Below are positions 1 to 7,288 of a stretch of DNA of 64,000 nt, piece after piece. The position numbers and the translations under genes were made by a program. The DNA comes from a virus. The stretch lies in the IMG/VR virus record IMGVR_UViG_3300020204_000009, positions 93,282-157,281 of that record, one strand, 5' to 3'. The notes below the pieces were generated by a model, which saw only the letters and a program-made list of their open reading frames with translations, did not search any database and was not told where the DNA came from. The first letter of the stretch is position 1; the number at the start of each line of letters is the position of its first letter.

Positions 1-570
1 TAATTTCCCGTCATCGCTCCCATATAACTGATTTTGAGAATACCCACCAACACTCTCGAAGAATTCTCGATCAATCAAGAATAACGGCCCCGCTGTGTGC
101 CGATTGTAATATATCTCATCGACTATGTGATAGAATATTTTCTGGTTATGCATCACCAGATCACTCTTCTGTGTAATGAACCATTCGCCATACTTGTTCA
201 TGATAACAGGAGCGAGAATTCCGAATGGAACTGCTATTTTCTTTCTGGCCGCATAGAGTCTGGGCAGCCAATTCGGGTATACCTCAATATCGGCGTCAAT
301 CGAAATAAAGTAATCAGATGATGTGGACTGCATGATTTGTGGATACCATCTCATTACACCGATACCTTTCCCCACGTTTGTTTCATTTCGATAAATAGTG
401 ACTTTTGGGTGGGACTCGTATTTGTCGAGAAATGCGTCAAGTCCTCCATGCGAATTATCGATAATAGATAGATGGAAAGGTACAGCGGTGTTGTTGAGGA
501 CGGATTGTACTGATCGCTCGAAATCGTTCGGACGGAAGTACGATATCATAATTATTTGCACAGCATCCAT
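1..570 (-). CDS. Family 2 (GT-A) glycosyltransferase, C-terminus cut by window edge
   Basis: The reverse strand is open from an ATG at 570 to the window edge (190 codons, no stop), with an in-frame TAA two codons upstream fixing the start. The N-terminus has the GT-A Rossmann beginning (VQIIMISYFRPNDF), then NETNVGKGIG, then the metal-binding DxD-type motif SIDADIE near residue 95, and later a GPLFLIDREFF segment typical of GT2 acceptor regions. Predicted to transfer a nucleotide sugar to a virion or host glycan. It is divergent from the macro-domain gene, with starts only 15 bases apart, so the two probably share a promoter region. The family call is strong; donor and acceptor are unknown. 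Confidence 0.8.
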   Translation of the reverse strand, partial: MDAVQIIMISYFRPNDFERSVQSVLNNTAVPFHLSIIDNSHGGLDAFLDKYESHPKVTIYRNETNVGKGIGVMRWYPQIMQSTSSDYFISIDADIEVYPNWLPRLYAARKKIAVPFGILAPVIMNKYGEWFITQKSDLVMHNQKIFYHIVDEIYYNRHTAGPLFLIDREFFESVGGYSQNQLYGSDDGKL

Positions 571-585
571 ACATTATGGTACGTC

Positions 586-1065
586 ATGATTGAGCAAAAA
601 GGCGATATTTGGGAGTTTTACTACGAAGTTCGATGGCTCGTAATAACGACGAACATTGGATGGAAGAAAGACGGAACTAACCCAATGGGCGCAGGGATTG
701 CGAAACAAGCTGCCGATATGTTCCCAGACATGCCTGAATGGTATGGGGCAAGATGTAAAAAATTCGGAGCGAATACCGCTGTTGCTCCCTATGATCCGGC
801 ACGATTTTTTCTGTTTCCAACCAAGCCTCTCGATGAGGATAAACCGTGGATGTCTTGGCAGAACATGTCCACGGTTGCATTAATAACTCGGTCGGCTAAA
901 CAATTATCTGCTTTGGTTGATATATTATCGAAGAGGAAAAATCACTTCTTCACTAAAATCGGCTTACCTATGGTCGGATGTGAGAACGGGGGCTTACGCC
1001 CCCGTGATGTGTTGCCGATTTTACACGAGCTTCTTGATGATAGGTTCGTGCTATTTCAGAAATGA
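586..1065 (+). CDS. Macro-domain (ADP-ribose-binding) protein
   Basis: 159 residues from the ATG at 586; an upstream in-frame ATG at 556 lies inside the divergent glycosyltransferase and is less likely. Visible macro-domain features are an N-terminal TTNIGWK strand, the ADP-ribose loop NPMGAGIAKQAA, and a second glycine-rich loop LPMVGCENGGL near the C-terminus. Macro domains bind or hydrolyse ADP-ribose derivatives such as ADP-ribose-1-phosphate or protein-linked ADP-ribose. In a phage this could reverse host ADP-ribosylation or recycle by-products of NAD use; the window also encodes an NAD-dependent ligase. The fold call is moderately confident; the reaction is not resolved. It ends flush against the convergent small gene at 1066. 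Confidence 0.65.
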   Translation: MIEQKGDIWEFYYEVRWLVITTNIGWKKDGTNPMGAGIAKQAADMFPDMPEWYGARCKKFGANTAVAPYDPARFFLFPTKPLDEDKPWMSWQNMSTVALITRSAKQLSALVDILSKRKNHFFTKIGLPMVGCENGGLRPRDVLPILHELLDDRFVLFQK

Positions 1066-1296
1066 CTATCTGACGACGTAGGTAAGTAGACCGAGATGAC
1101 GCAACTGCTCAAGCTGCCCTTGGTCCAGGCGACGGCTCTCGATGGAGAATTCGGCTCCTGGAGCAATCGGCATCTGGGATGCTGTCGCAGATGGGATATC
1201 AGACCCACTGGCAGCATTGGCAGTTGGGATGCTGTTAACGAGAATGGGGACAACTTGCTTCGAAACATTCGTAATTGTCGTCAGGCTGGTTGCCAT
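1066..1296 (-). CDS. Small hypothetical protein, distant paralogue of the 16649 product
   Basis: 76 residues on the reverse strand. A strong ribosome site (AGGAG, about 7 bases upstream of ATG 1296) supports it, as does the lack of a competing gene in that interval. The C-terminal half (PGAEF, then L-x3-QLEQLRHLGLL) resembles the end of the 82-residue protein at 16649-16897 (PGADF, L-RRDQIENLQKRGM). The two probably belong to one small family, and the second copy lies just before the tail sheath. The function is unknown; the context of the second copy hints at a virion role. Confidence 0.6.
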   Translation of the reverse strand: MATSLTTITNVSKQVVPILVNSIPTANAASGSDIPSATASQMPIAPGAEFSIESRRLDQGQLEQLRHLGLLTYVVR

Positions 1297-1333
1297 CGTA
1301 TTTCTCCTGAGTATTTATTGTAATTGGGCCGCT

Positions 1334-2188
1334 ATGCCAGAAATCTCGATCATAACCTGCATTTCTCGACCAGACGTTTATAATAAATGTTTGCTTGATT
1401 CTATCAACAAAAATCGAAAAAACCACGACATTGAAATAATTCCAATTATCAACAATGATAATAAGTATTCTGCTAGCAACGCATTAAATATTGGAATCGA
1501 TGTGGCGAGGTCGAATATTCTCGTTTTTGCCCATCAAGATGTTCGACTTCTCCATGGCTGGTTTGACAGACTCGTAGACGCCTTGTCTAAGTTAGATGAT
1601 AATTGGGGTGTTATCGGGTCTGCTGGAATCGCGTTGCAGTATGGAAGAAATGACATCGGGCGGTGGGGCGGGTCCGTAGATGTCCAAACAGTTGCTGTGG
1701 GATCGGTGTGGGATACCGATGAAAACCTGACACAACCACCATATTGGGATGGAATCAAAGAAATCACTCCGGTTCACTGTATCGACGAATGCGTCTTTGT
1801 ACTAAATCGTCGAACCGGTCTCCGCTTCGATTCAATGTTTACCGGGTTCCATTTCTATGGCGTGGATATGTGTTTGCAAGCACGTGCCGCCGCATATTCG
1901 GTTTATGGCACACACTTACCAATGATCCATTATGGACAATATTCCGCCAGCTTCACTGGCGATAGGAAATATTGGGTATATTTTCGATTCCTGCATCATA
2001 AATGGTCTAGGCGGTTCCCGGAACTGCTCGGTACGCACATGCATTGGGCACCGGGAGAGTTGACGAGTTACATATCGATAGGTCTCGAAGACGATGAATC
2101 TGGAACGACGGTCCAACTGAAAGCCATGGGAATAGATAAATCCAGATTCCGCAATGATAAAGACAGAGGGTTTATAGATGAGGTGTAA
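1334..2188 (+). CDS. Glycosyltransferase-like protein (GT2 family)
   Basis: 284 residues from ATG 1334; the open frame extends upstream, but that part overlaps the reverse-strand gene and its ribosome site. It starts with the GT-A signature PEISIITCISRPD and has a DxD-like ILVFAHQDVRLL near residue 75. Further on are CIDECVFVLNRR and FTGFHFYGVDMCLQARA, typical of GT2 enzymes in surface-polysaccharide clusters. No good Shine-Dalgarno sequence is visible before 1334. It is followed two bases later by another possible transferase. The acceptor is unknown; virion or host envelope glycosylation is inferred from context. Confidence 0.65.
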   Translation: MPEISIITCISRPDVYNKCLLDSINKNRKNHDIEIIPIINNDNKYSASNALNIGIDVARSNILVFAHQDVRLLHGWFDRLVDALSKLDDNWGVIGSAGIALQYGRNDIGRWGGSVDVQTVAVGSVWDTDENLTQPPYWDGIKEITPVHCIDECVFVLNRRTGLRFDSMFTGFHFYGVDMCLQARAAAYSVYGTHLPMIHYGQYSASFTGDRKYWVYFRFLHHKWSRRFPELLGTHMHWAPGELTSYISIGLEDDESGTTVQLKAMGIDKSRFRNDKDRGFIDEV

Positions 2189-2190
2189 TC

Positions 2191-3078
2191 TTGATTAAAG
2201 CTATAATCCTGTGCCATCCACAATCTAAAGACCTACTGTCCAAAAAGGCTTTCCACAGTTCTCTTGTGACGCCCATTCGTATTGCGTGCGGGACTACCAA
2301 ACCAAAGGGTGTTGATTACTATGAATCAAATGACTTCTTTCCAACATATGCGTCATGGAATTCCGCGCTGTTCGAAACTTCGGTTATCTTAACAACGTGG
2401 GAACATGCGGATCAATTAATCGGCGACGATCACGTTGCGATCATGCATACTGATGTCACTCTTCACTTTAGAGCGGGAGAGACTTGGAAGAGATTGCACA
2501 AATCTTTAGAATCAGAACCAGACAGACCGATAGGGTTAACTGTTGCTTCTGCGTACCAAAACATGTGGGATGAATGGATGGTGCCAGACAATGCACCATT
2601 TACTCCAAAATTCGATCCACAGAAAATACACGCATTTGATAATGAGATTTTTGTCTGGGATTTTATCAAGAAATATGATCAAGATATTCACGATTGGGCG
2701 ATGGATACTAACCCCAAGTTAATCTATTCACATCAATTTGCGTGCACTAGGCCGATGTTCGATCAATTGGGCAACCGGCTTTATGCGGTTGCCCATCGGT
2801 TACGTCTGTCCGATATTGGCTTTTGGACGCCACACATGTTCGAGAGATTGATTGCTCTTTATTTGGCTAAACTTGGTAAGCCGATTTTGACAACGGCTTT
2901 TTGGCATTATTCATCATCAGGTACGTTCGGACCCGGTGAATTTAGTCTTTATGGTCCACGAGCATTTCGATATTATCGGGTATACACGCGATGGAATGAG
3001 CAGAAACTGCTAGGTTCTACGGCAGACAGCCTTGAATTAGTGCCAGAAATGCCGCCTCAACCGATTCAAAGAATGTAG
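2191..3078 (+). CDS. Hypothetical protein, possible glycosyltransferase
   Basis: 295 residues starting with TTG at 2191; a GAGGTG site 6-10 bases upstream supports this unusual start. Sequence features are an N-terminal IKAIILCHP strand, an AIMHTDVTL segment that could be a diverged DxD-type metal site, and a C-terminal ERLIALYLAKLGKP helix like those at the end of DUF4422-type glycosyltransferases. The similarity is from motif inspection only. It follows the GT2 gene by two bases, so the two are probably co-translated. Its 3' end overlaps the convergent gene at 3017-3340 by about 60 bases. Confidence 0.6.
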   Translation: MIKAIILCHPQSKDLLSKKAFHSSLVTPIRIACGTTKPKGVDYYESNDFFPTYASWNSALFETSVILTTWEHADQLIGDDHVAIMHTDVTLHFRAGETWKRLHKSLESEPDRPIGLTVASAYQNMWDEWMVPDNAPFTPKFDPQKIHAFDNEIFVWDFIKKYDQDIHDWAMDTNPKLIYSHQFACTRPMFDQLGNRLYAVAHRLRLSDIGFWTPHMFERLIALYLAKLGKPILTTAFWHYSSSGTFGPGEFSLYGPRAFRYYRVYTRWNEQKLLGSTADSLELVPEMPPQPIQRM

Positions 3079-3340
3079 GGTCAAGATCGTCGATTGATTC
3101 GATGCCAACATTGATATTTAATGGAATATTGATGCTGATGGTTTTCGAGACCCAATCCAGTTCGCATGGATCTAATCTAACGTCTGTCCCCCATTTGACC
3201 CCAGGAAGGTCCTTTCCGGGTTTCCGTTTGACTATTGCATAGATATACGCATCAAAGTGGTCCACGACCGGTGGTAGTGCTTGTAAAAAGGGTGTTGTGA
3301 CTCTTCTTACGATTCTGATTTCTTTGGTATTACGATCCAT
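3017..3340 (-). CDS. Hypothetical protein (107 residues)
   Basis: Reverse-strand frame with plausible protein composition (alternating charged and hydrophobic segments such as KEIRIVRRVTTPF and SKTISINIPLNINV). It fills the interval left by the plus-strand genes. ATG 3340 is chosen; a GTG at 3370 would add ten residues but overlap the next gene's start. No clear ribosome site is visible. It overlaps the end of the upstream plus gene by 62 bases, which lowers confidence. No domain recognised. Confidence 0.5.
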   Translation of the reverse strand: MDRNTKEIRIVRRVTTPFLQALPPVVDHFDAYIYAIVKRKPGKDLPGVKWGTDVRLDPCELDWVSKTISINIPLNINVGIESIDDLDPTFFESVEAAFLALIQGCLP

Positions 3341-3363
3341 ATGGTTATGTACTGGGAGATCCA

Positions 3364-3702
3364 ATGACACAACTTGATCCGCAATTGGTAGCAGCAGAAG
3401 CTCTTCAACTCCAAAAAGCCATTAATGGCCTTTTGGCTGATTTGGAAGAGAAAAAGACTCAATTACGAACTATCGCAGACGGTAATCCGCTCAAAATAGT
3501 TGTGCCGGGATCTGGAGAAGTGAGCGTGTCTCGCCCTCGAAAGGGTGGAGAGAAAACAGGTACGAGAATCAAGCTGGTCGTGGATCGTCTTAATCTTGTG
3601 CCGGAACTTAAGAATCGTCTTCTTGAAAAAGGCGTTCTTGTTGAGGAAGATACGATCTCTACACCCGCTGCTGCATCGGTCGCGATTAAACCGAACGTCT
3701 AA
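3364..3702 (+). CDS. Small coiled-coil hypothetical protein
   Basis: 112 residues with a good ribosome site (GGGAGA, 7 bases before ATG). The N-terminal half is helical with heptad-like leucines (roughly residues 8-40), followed by a basic Gly/Arg segment and a second helix rich in Leu, Glu and Lys. No domain recognised. It lies directly upstream of the structured RNA region at 3838-4012. Confidence 0.7.
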   Translation: MTQLDPQLVAAEALQLQKAINGLLADLEEKKTQLRTIADGNPLKIVVPGSGEVSVSRPRKGGEKTGTRIKLVVDRLNLVPELKNRLLEKGVLVEEDTISTPAAASVAIKPNV

Positions 3703-3837
3703 GATATTCTTCGAAGGTAGTATTGATGGTTGGATTCGTGAACGATGTCCGCATGTCGAAATTGTTCATGTGCGTCTAACTCCGTCAAGTTAATAGATAA
3801 CTGATTGGAAGTGTGCGAACACTTTATTGTGTCGTAC

Positions 3838-3955
3838 CCGGTGTAGCTCAGCCCGAAAGGGGGCTAACTGTTTGTGGTAAACCGCTTACAGTGGTAGCCC
3901 AGAGCGGACCTCTAACGGAGGTAAGGTCGCGGGTGCAAATCCTAGCCATCGGCCA
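3838..3955 (+). ncRNA. tRNA-like structured RNA with a hairpin-expanded D loop
   Basis: The element has a tRNA outline. A six-pair acceptor-like helix joins 3838-3843 with 3947-3952, followed by CCA at 3953-3955. A perfect D stem pairs GCTC (3846-3849) with GAGC (3902-3905). An anticodon-like arm spans 3907-3923 with loop CTAACGG (U33 present, putative anticodon AAC), then an AGGTC variable loop and a T-loop-like TGCAAAT (3934-3940). It departs from a normal tRNA because the T stem has only two Watson-Crick pairs plus one wobble. The D loop is about 52 nt and holds a long hairpin (GGGCTA 3861-3866 and ACTGT pairing with ACAGT and TAGCCC 3895-3900). It may be a decayed tRNA or a tRNA-mimicking RNA. 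It lies in a 336-base gap with no protein gene. Confidence 0.4.
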
Positions 3956-3956
3956 G

Positions 3957-4012
3957 GCTTGAGAGCCGTAAGGTGAGAATGGTAAACCATTCGATCCCCA
4001 AGGCTCTCAAGC
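3957..4012 (+). other. Stable stem-loop in the acyl carrier protein leader
   Basis: An 11-pair perfect stem (3957-3967 with 4002-4012) encloses a second 6-pair hairpin, GAATGG-TAAA-CCATTC (3977-3992). Its tip, GG-TAAA-CC, is identical to the tip of the D-loop hairpin of the preceding tRNA-like element (3876-3883). It ends 26 bases before the acyl carrier protein ATG and has no U-tract after it. A leader or processing element is more likely than a terminator. Confidence 0.55.
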
Positions 4013-4038
4013 GTATTTTGATTCTTCAAGGCAGAGAT

Positions 4039-4293
4039 ATGACCCGTGATCAAGTCGAAACCAAAATTGCTGAAATATTAGATCACGCACTTGGGATTGA
4101 TCGCGACGAAATAGCTTCTAATGCTTTAATCCAACGTGACCTTGGTGCCGATTCACTCGATATGTTGGAAATCAAATTCAGGCTTGGAGAGGTATTTGAT
4201 CTTAATATTCGTGAAATCGAGTTCGACAATATATCCAATATGCTTACTGTGTCTGGGTTGGTCGATTTTATAAACACGAAATTAACGAAATAA
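4039..4293 (+). CDS. acpP: Acyl carrier protein
   Basis: 84 residues from ATG 4039 (AAGGCAGAG upstream); the open frame extends back to 3973 but that part is the hairpin leader. The four-helix ACP pattern is intact: helix I (QVETKIAEILDHALG), the motif LGADSLDMLEIKFRLGE with the phosphopantetheine serine in DSL near residue 40, acidic helix II, and the C-terminal VSGLVDFINTKL. The host phosphopantetheinyl transferase would have to load it. The partner is not obvious, since no ketosynthase or acyltransferase is in the window. It could redirect acyl groups or interact with host ACP-binding enzymes. The family call is secure. Confidence 0.85.
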   Translation: MTRDQVETKIAEILDHALGIDRDEIASNALIQRDLGADSLDMLEIKFRLGEVFDLNIREIEFDNISNMLTVSGLVDFINTKLTK

Positions 4294-4337
4294 GAATTCG
4301 TTGACACAGTGATATAGAATGTATTTTGATCCACCAG

Positions 4338-6443
4338 ATGAGATCCTTCATGAAAACGATTCAGAAAATGCGTGATCGTGGCTTTGCTGAAGCCGCTAAC
4401 AATTTGACACTTGCTCAACTGTCCGATCTGCTTGACAAAGCAGATATTCGATATTACCGTCCCGGCCTACAGCCAATCATGGCTGATTCTGAGTACGATC
4501 TTCTCAAGCAGAAATTGCAAGAGATTGATCCGGAAAATGAACGTCTGACTCGCGTCGGGTCTCCATACTCAATTGACGATCTCCGGACGAAAGTGACCCA
4601 CAATATCCCCATGGGGTCGCTGGACAATACCGACGAAGGCATCCTTGGATTACAGGACTGGATCGACACGCTTCAAAAGAAATTGAATCATATTCCCGCG
4701 ATTTTCGCATCGTTGAAAATCGATGGTGGTAGTATCTGTGCGACGTACCAAAATGGCGAGCTGGTGCGTGTGGCTACACGAGGGAATGGCGAAGTCGGGG
4801 ATGACATTACTGCCAATGGTGTGAACTTTATAGATCTGCCGACGCAGCTTCCAGAACCTCTTAATCTCGATGTTCGTGGAGAGGCTATTCTGTACAAAGC
4901 CGATTTTGACGAAATTTGCGACCGCGATCAGATCCCGGTCGCAGATCGCAGTAACCCACGGAACGTTGGTAACGGAATTTTAGGCCGCGACGACGGTCAA
5001 GACAGTGACCGATTGCGTTTTATCGCTTTCAATATGGAGGGCGAGTCGGTTCCAACCGAAATGGCGAAAATGGAGAGATTGAAGGCTCTCGGATTTCAGC
5101 CGGTTCCACACAAGCTCTGCCAAGGTCTCGACACATTCACGGCGTTCTACGATGGAGTTATTGGTAAGCGTGACCAACTGCCGTTTGAAATCGATGGTAT
5201 CGTTGTTGTGGTCAACGAGATTGCTCAACAGCAACCATTTATCACCAAGGATATCAAGACCCGCCTGCGACCGAAATATGCTCGTGCGGTCAAATTCCCG
5301 CATAAATCAAACACGACCGAACTGATCGATGTGCTGTTGACTGTCGGACACACCAGAGCCATCATCCCAACTGCCGTGCTAAAGGAAGTCCGCATTGGCG
5401 GTGTCAATGTCTCACACGCATTGCTCAACAATTGGGACGAAATTGCTCGCCTCAACATTGCTATTGGTGACGAAGTTGAAGTCGTCTTGGCTGGTGATAT
5501 CATTCCGAAGGTCATCAGAAGGGTAAAGGTCGGGACGAATCGAAAACCAATTGCAGAACCACATCGTTGCCCGGCGTGCGGGGACGTGGCAAGCCGTGAA
5601 TATCGTGGGAAGAAAGGTGCGAACACATACTGTGCTAACCCCACCTGCCATGCGGCTGCTCTGGCGAAGGTCAGTCATTGGATTGGAACATCCAAAAAAG
5701 GTGTTGGTATCCTTGGGATCGGCGATACGATTTTAAAAGTATTGTGGGATATGAACCTGATCCAAAATCCGTCTGATTTGTATACTCTAACTGTAGAGCA
5801 AATTCAGGATATGAAATTGGATGGTGATGTGCGAATTGGCAAATCGCGAGCGACCCAAATCATTGCCAATATCAACGGGAAAAAGAGACTCCCGTTGCAT
5901 ACGTTCCTTGGCTCGCTTGGGATTGACCTATTAGGCAGGCGGCGAGTGAAGATTCTTGCTGATGCATCTGGTGGTAGGTTGACCAAACTGAAACATTGGC
6001 TTGATCGTGAACTCTTGACCACGATCGAATTGCCGGGGTTCGGTGATACAATTCGTGACGCAATCGTCGATGGTATTGACGAGAATCGTGCACTGATTGA
6101 AAAGCTGCTATCGGTCGGGGTTGAGATTGAAGGTGAAGGAAGTAACACTGAAGCCGCCCCCGTTGAAAATGGGAACGAGCCGAGTGCTGATAGGCTTTTT
6201 GTTGGTTATTCATTTTGTTTGACCGGTACTCGTGCTTATCAGGACGATATCGTGCGTCTCGGTGGGGAGTTGAAAAGCGGTGTATCTAAGGGTCTGACGT
6301 TTTTGGTTCAAGCAGATCCGCTCAGCACTTCGAACAAGACGAAAAAAGCTGAGGAATACGGAACAGCGATAATTTCTCTTGAGTATTTAAAGCAAGCCAT
6401 TGATGGGCTTGTTGTGCTTGAACCTATGAACGCACCCGTATGA
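4338..6443 (+). CDS. ligA: NAD-dependent DNA ligase, full-length bacterial type
   Basis: About 700 residues, the length of cellular LigA rather than the short phage versions. In order: Ia-like N-terminus with YYRPG and DSEYD; adenylation domain with the nucleophilic lysine in LKIDG (codon 4716-4718), RGNGEVGDDIT, VRGEA, RSNPRN and FEIDGIVV; OB fold (AVKFP, GDEVEVVLAGDIIPKV); four-Cys zinc finger (CPACG...YCANPTC); helix-hairpin-helix repeats; C-terminal BRCT from GYSFCLTG. The residue two before the catalytic lysine is Ser where cellular enzymes usually have Glu. The start is ambiguous (TTG 4326, ATG 4338 or 4350; no clear ribosome site). It seals nicks in phage replication. The stop overlaps the next ATG. 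Confidence 0.95.
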   Translation: MRSFMKTIQKMRDRGFAEAANNLTLAQLSDLLDKADIRYYRPGLQPIMADSEYDLLKQKLQEIDPENERLTRVGSPYSIDDLRTKVTHNIPMGSLDNTDEGILGLQDWIDTLQKKLNHIPAIFASLKIDGGSICATYQNGELVRVATRGNGEVGDDITANGVNFIDLPTQLPEPLNLDVRGEAILYKADFDEICDRDQIPVADRSNPRNVGNGILGRDDGQDSDRLRFIAFNMEGESVPTEMAKMERLKALGFQPVPHKLCQGLDTFTAFYDGVIGKRDQLPFEIDGIVVVVNEIAQQQPFITKDIKTRLRPKYARAVKFPHKSNTTELIDVLLTVGHTRAIIPTAVLKEVRIGGVNVSHALLNNWDEIARLNIAIGDEVEVVLAGDIIPKVIRRVKVGTNRKPIAEPHRCPACGDVASREYRGKKGANTYCANPTCHAAALAKVSHWIGTSKKGVGILGIGDTILKVLWDMNLIQNPSDLYTLTVEQIQDMKLDGDVRIGKSRATQIIANINGKKRLPLHTFLGSLGIDLLGRRRVKILADASGGRLTKLKHWLDRELLTTIELPGFGDTIRDAIVDGIDENRALIEKLLSVGVEIEGEGSNTEAAPVENGNEPSADRLFVGYSFCLTGTRAYQDDIVRLGGELKSGVSKGLTFLVQADPLSTSNKTKKAEEYGTAIISLEYLKQAIDGLVVLEPMNAPV

Positions 6444-7288
6444 ACGATTGGTTTCAGCCACGAAGGGTTATTGAAAAAGCAATAAATGGGGCATTGAAAT
6501 CGTCAATCAATGCCCATGGCCCTATAAATCTCGATAATATATCTAGTGCCTCGAAGCGGGTATATTCAACGCTTCGGGGTATTCGTAAATCTTCAAGCCA
6601 ACCAGTTGAGCGAGCGGTTCGGATTGAACTTCAATTATCGCGTGGAGCGGTATGTTCATTTACTGTTCAGCTTAAATTCTTGTATGCTCCACAGACACAC
6701 GATTTTCTTGTGTTTGAATCTAACGCACAAATTACTACAAAAATCTCACATATCTGCCATTATTTCAAGCAATCTGGGAATCTTATTCTAACAGAACCAA
6801 TAATATGTGAATCGTATGACGGGTTACTGTTAGCTCTTGATTGGTTTAAAGCGAATTTTATGCTGACTGATATTAAGTCAGACGACAATCCACAATCCTA
6901 TTACATATTCTATAGATCTCTTTTACAGTTATTGAAGCGATCTAAGGAGGTTGATCCGCGTATTAATTTAGATCCTACAGCGATAAAGATATTCGCTGAA
7001 TCATGTCGAGCTATTCTCTTAGCTGAAATTGGTGGTGGTAGTGACGACATTACTAATTTTAATCCTGCCATTGAGGATTTACATAGATTAATATTATTTA
7101 AAAAGTTAGAGGAACCCGATGGGGTTAGAATGCTTCTGGTTGTTAAGGAATGGGAACAGCGATTCAATCAGACTGGCAAATTACAATGGACCGCATCGCT
7201 CCAACAATGTCAGCAAGCCGCACGGTTGGTGTTCGGGAAGATAAGATCAATTCCGACTCATGAGTTACCAGATTTCGGAGATGGGTAA
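6440..7288 (+). CDS. Hypothetical protein (282 residues)
   Basis: Translationally coupled to ligA (ATGA overlap) and to the next gene (TAATG). The sequence mixes helices and a central beta-rich segment, with no signal peptide or membrane span. No motif was recognised. The tight coupling between a DNA ligase and a dihydroorotase-like gene says only that it belongs to the same transcription unit. Confidence 0.8.
   Translation: MNDWFQPRRVIEKAINGALKSSINAHGPINLDNISSASKRVYSTLRGIRKSSSQPVERAVRIELQLSRGAVCSFTVQLKFLYAPQTHDFLVFESNAQITTKISHICHYFKQSGNLILTEPIICESYDGLLLALDWFKANFMLTDIKSDDNPQSYYIFYRSLLQLLKRSKEVDPRINLDPTAIKIFAESCRAILLAEIGGGSDDITNFNPAIEDLHRLILFKKLEEPDGVRMLLVVKEWEQRFNQTGKLQWTASLQQCQQAARLVFGKIRSIPTHELPDFGDG

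Noticed and set aside
556-585. Upstream ATG at 556 as the start of the macro-domain gene
   Set aside because: It would lie within the divergent glycosyltransferase coding start and has no ribosome site; ATG 586 begins just before the conserved domain.
3838-3955. A normal functional tRNA
   Set aside because: Only the acceptor, D and part of the anticodon stems pair well; the T stem fails and the D loop is about 52 nt, so I list it as tRNA-like only.
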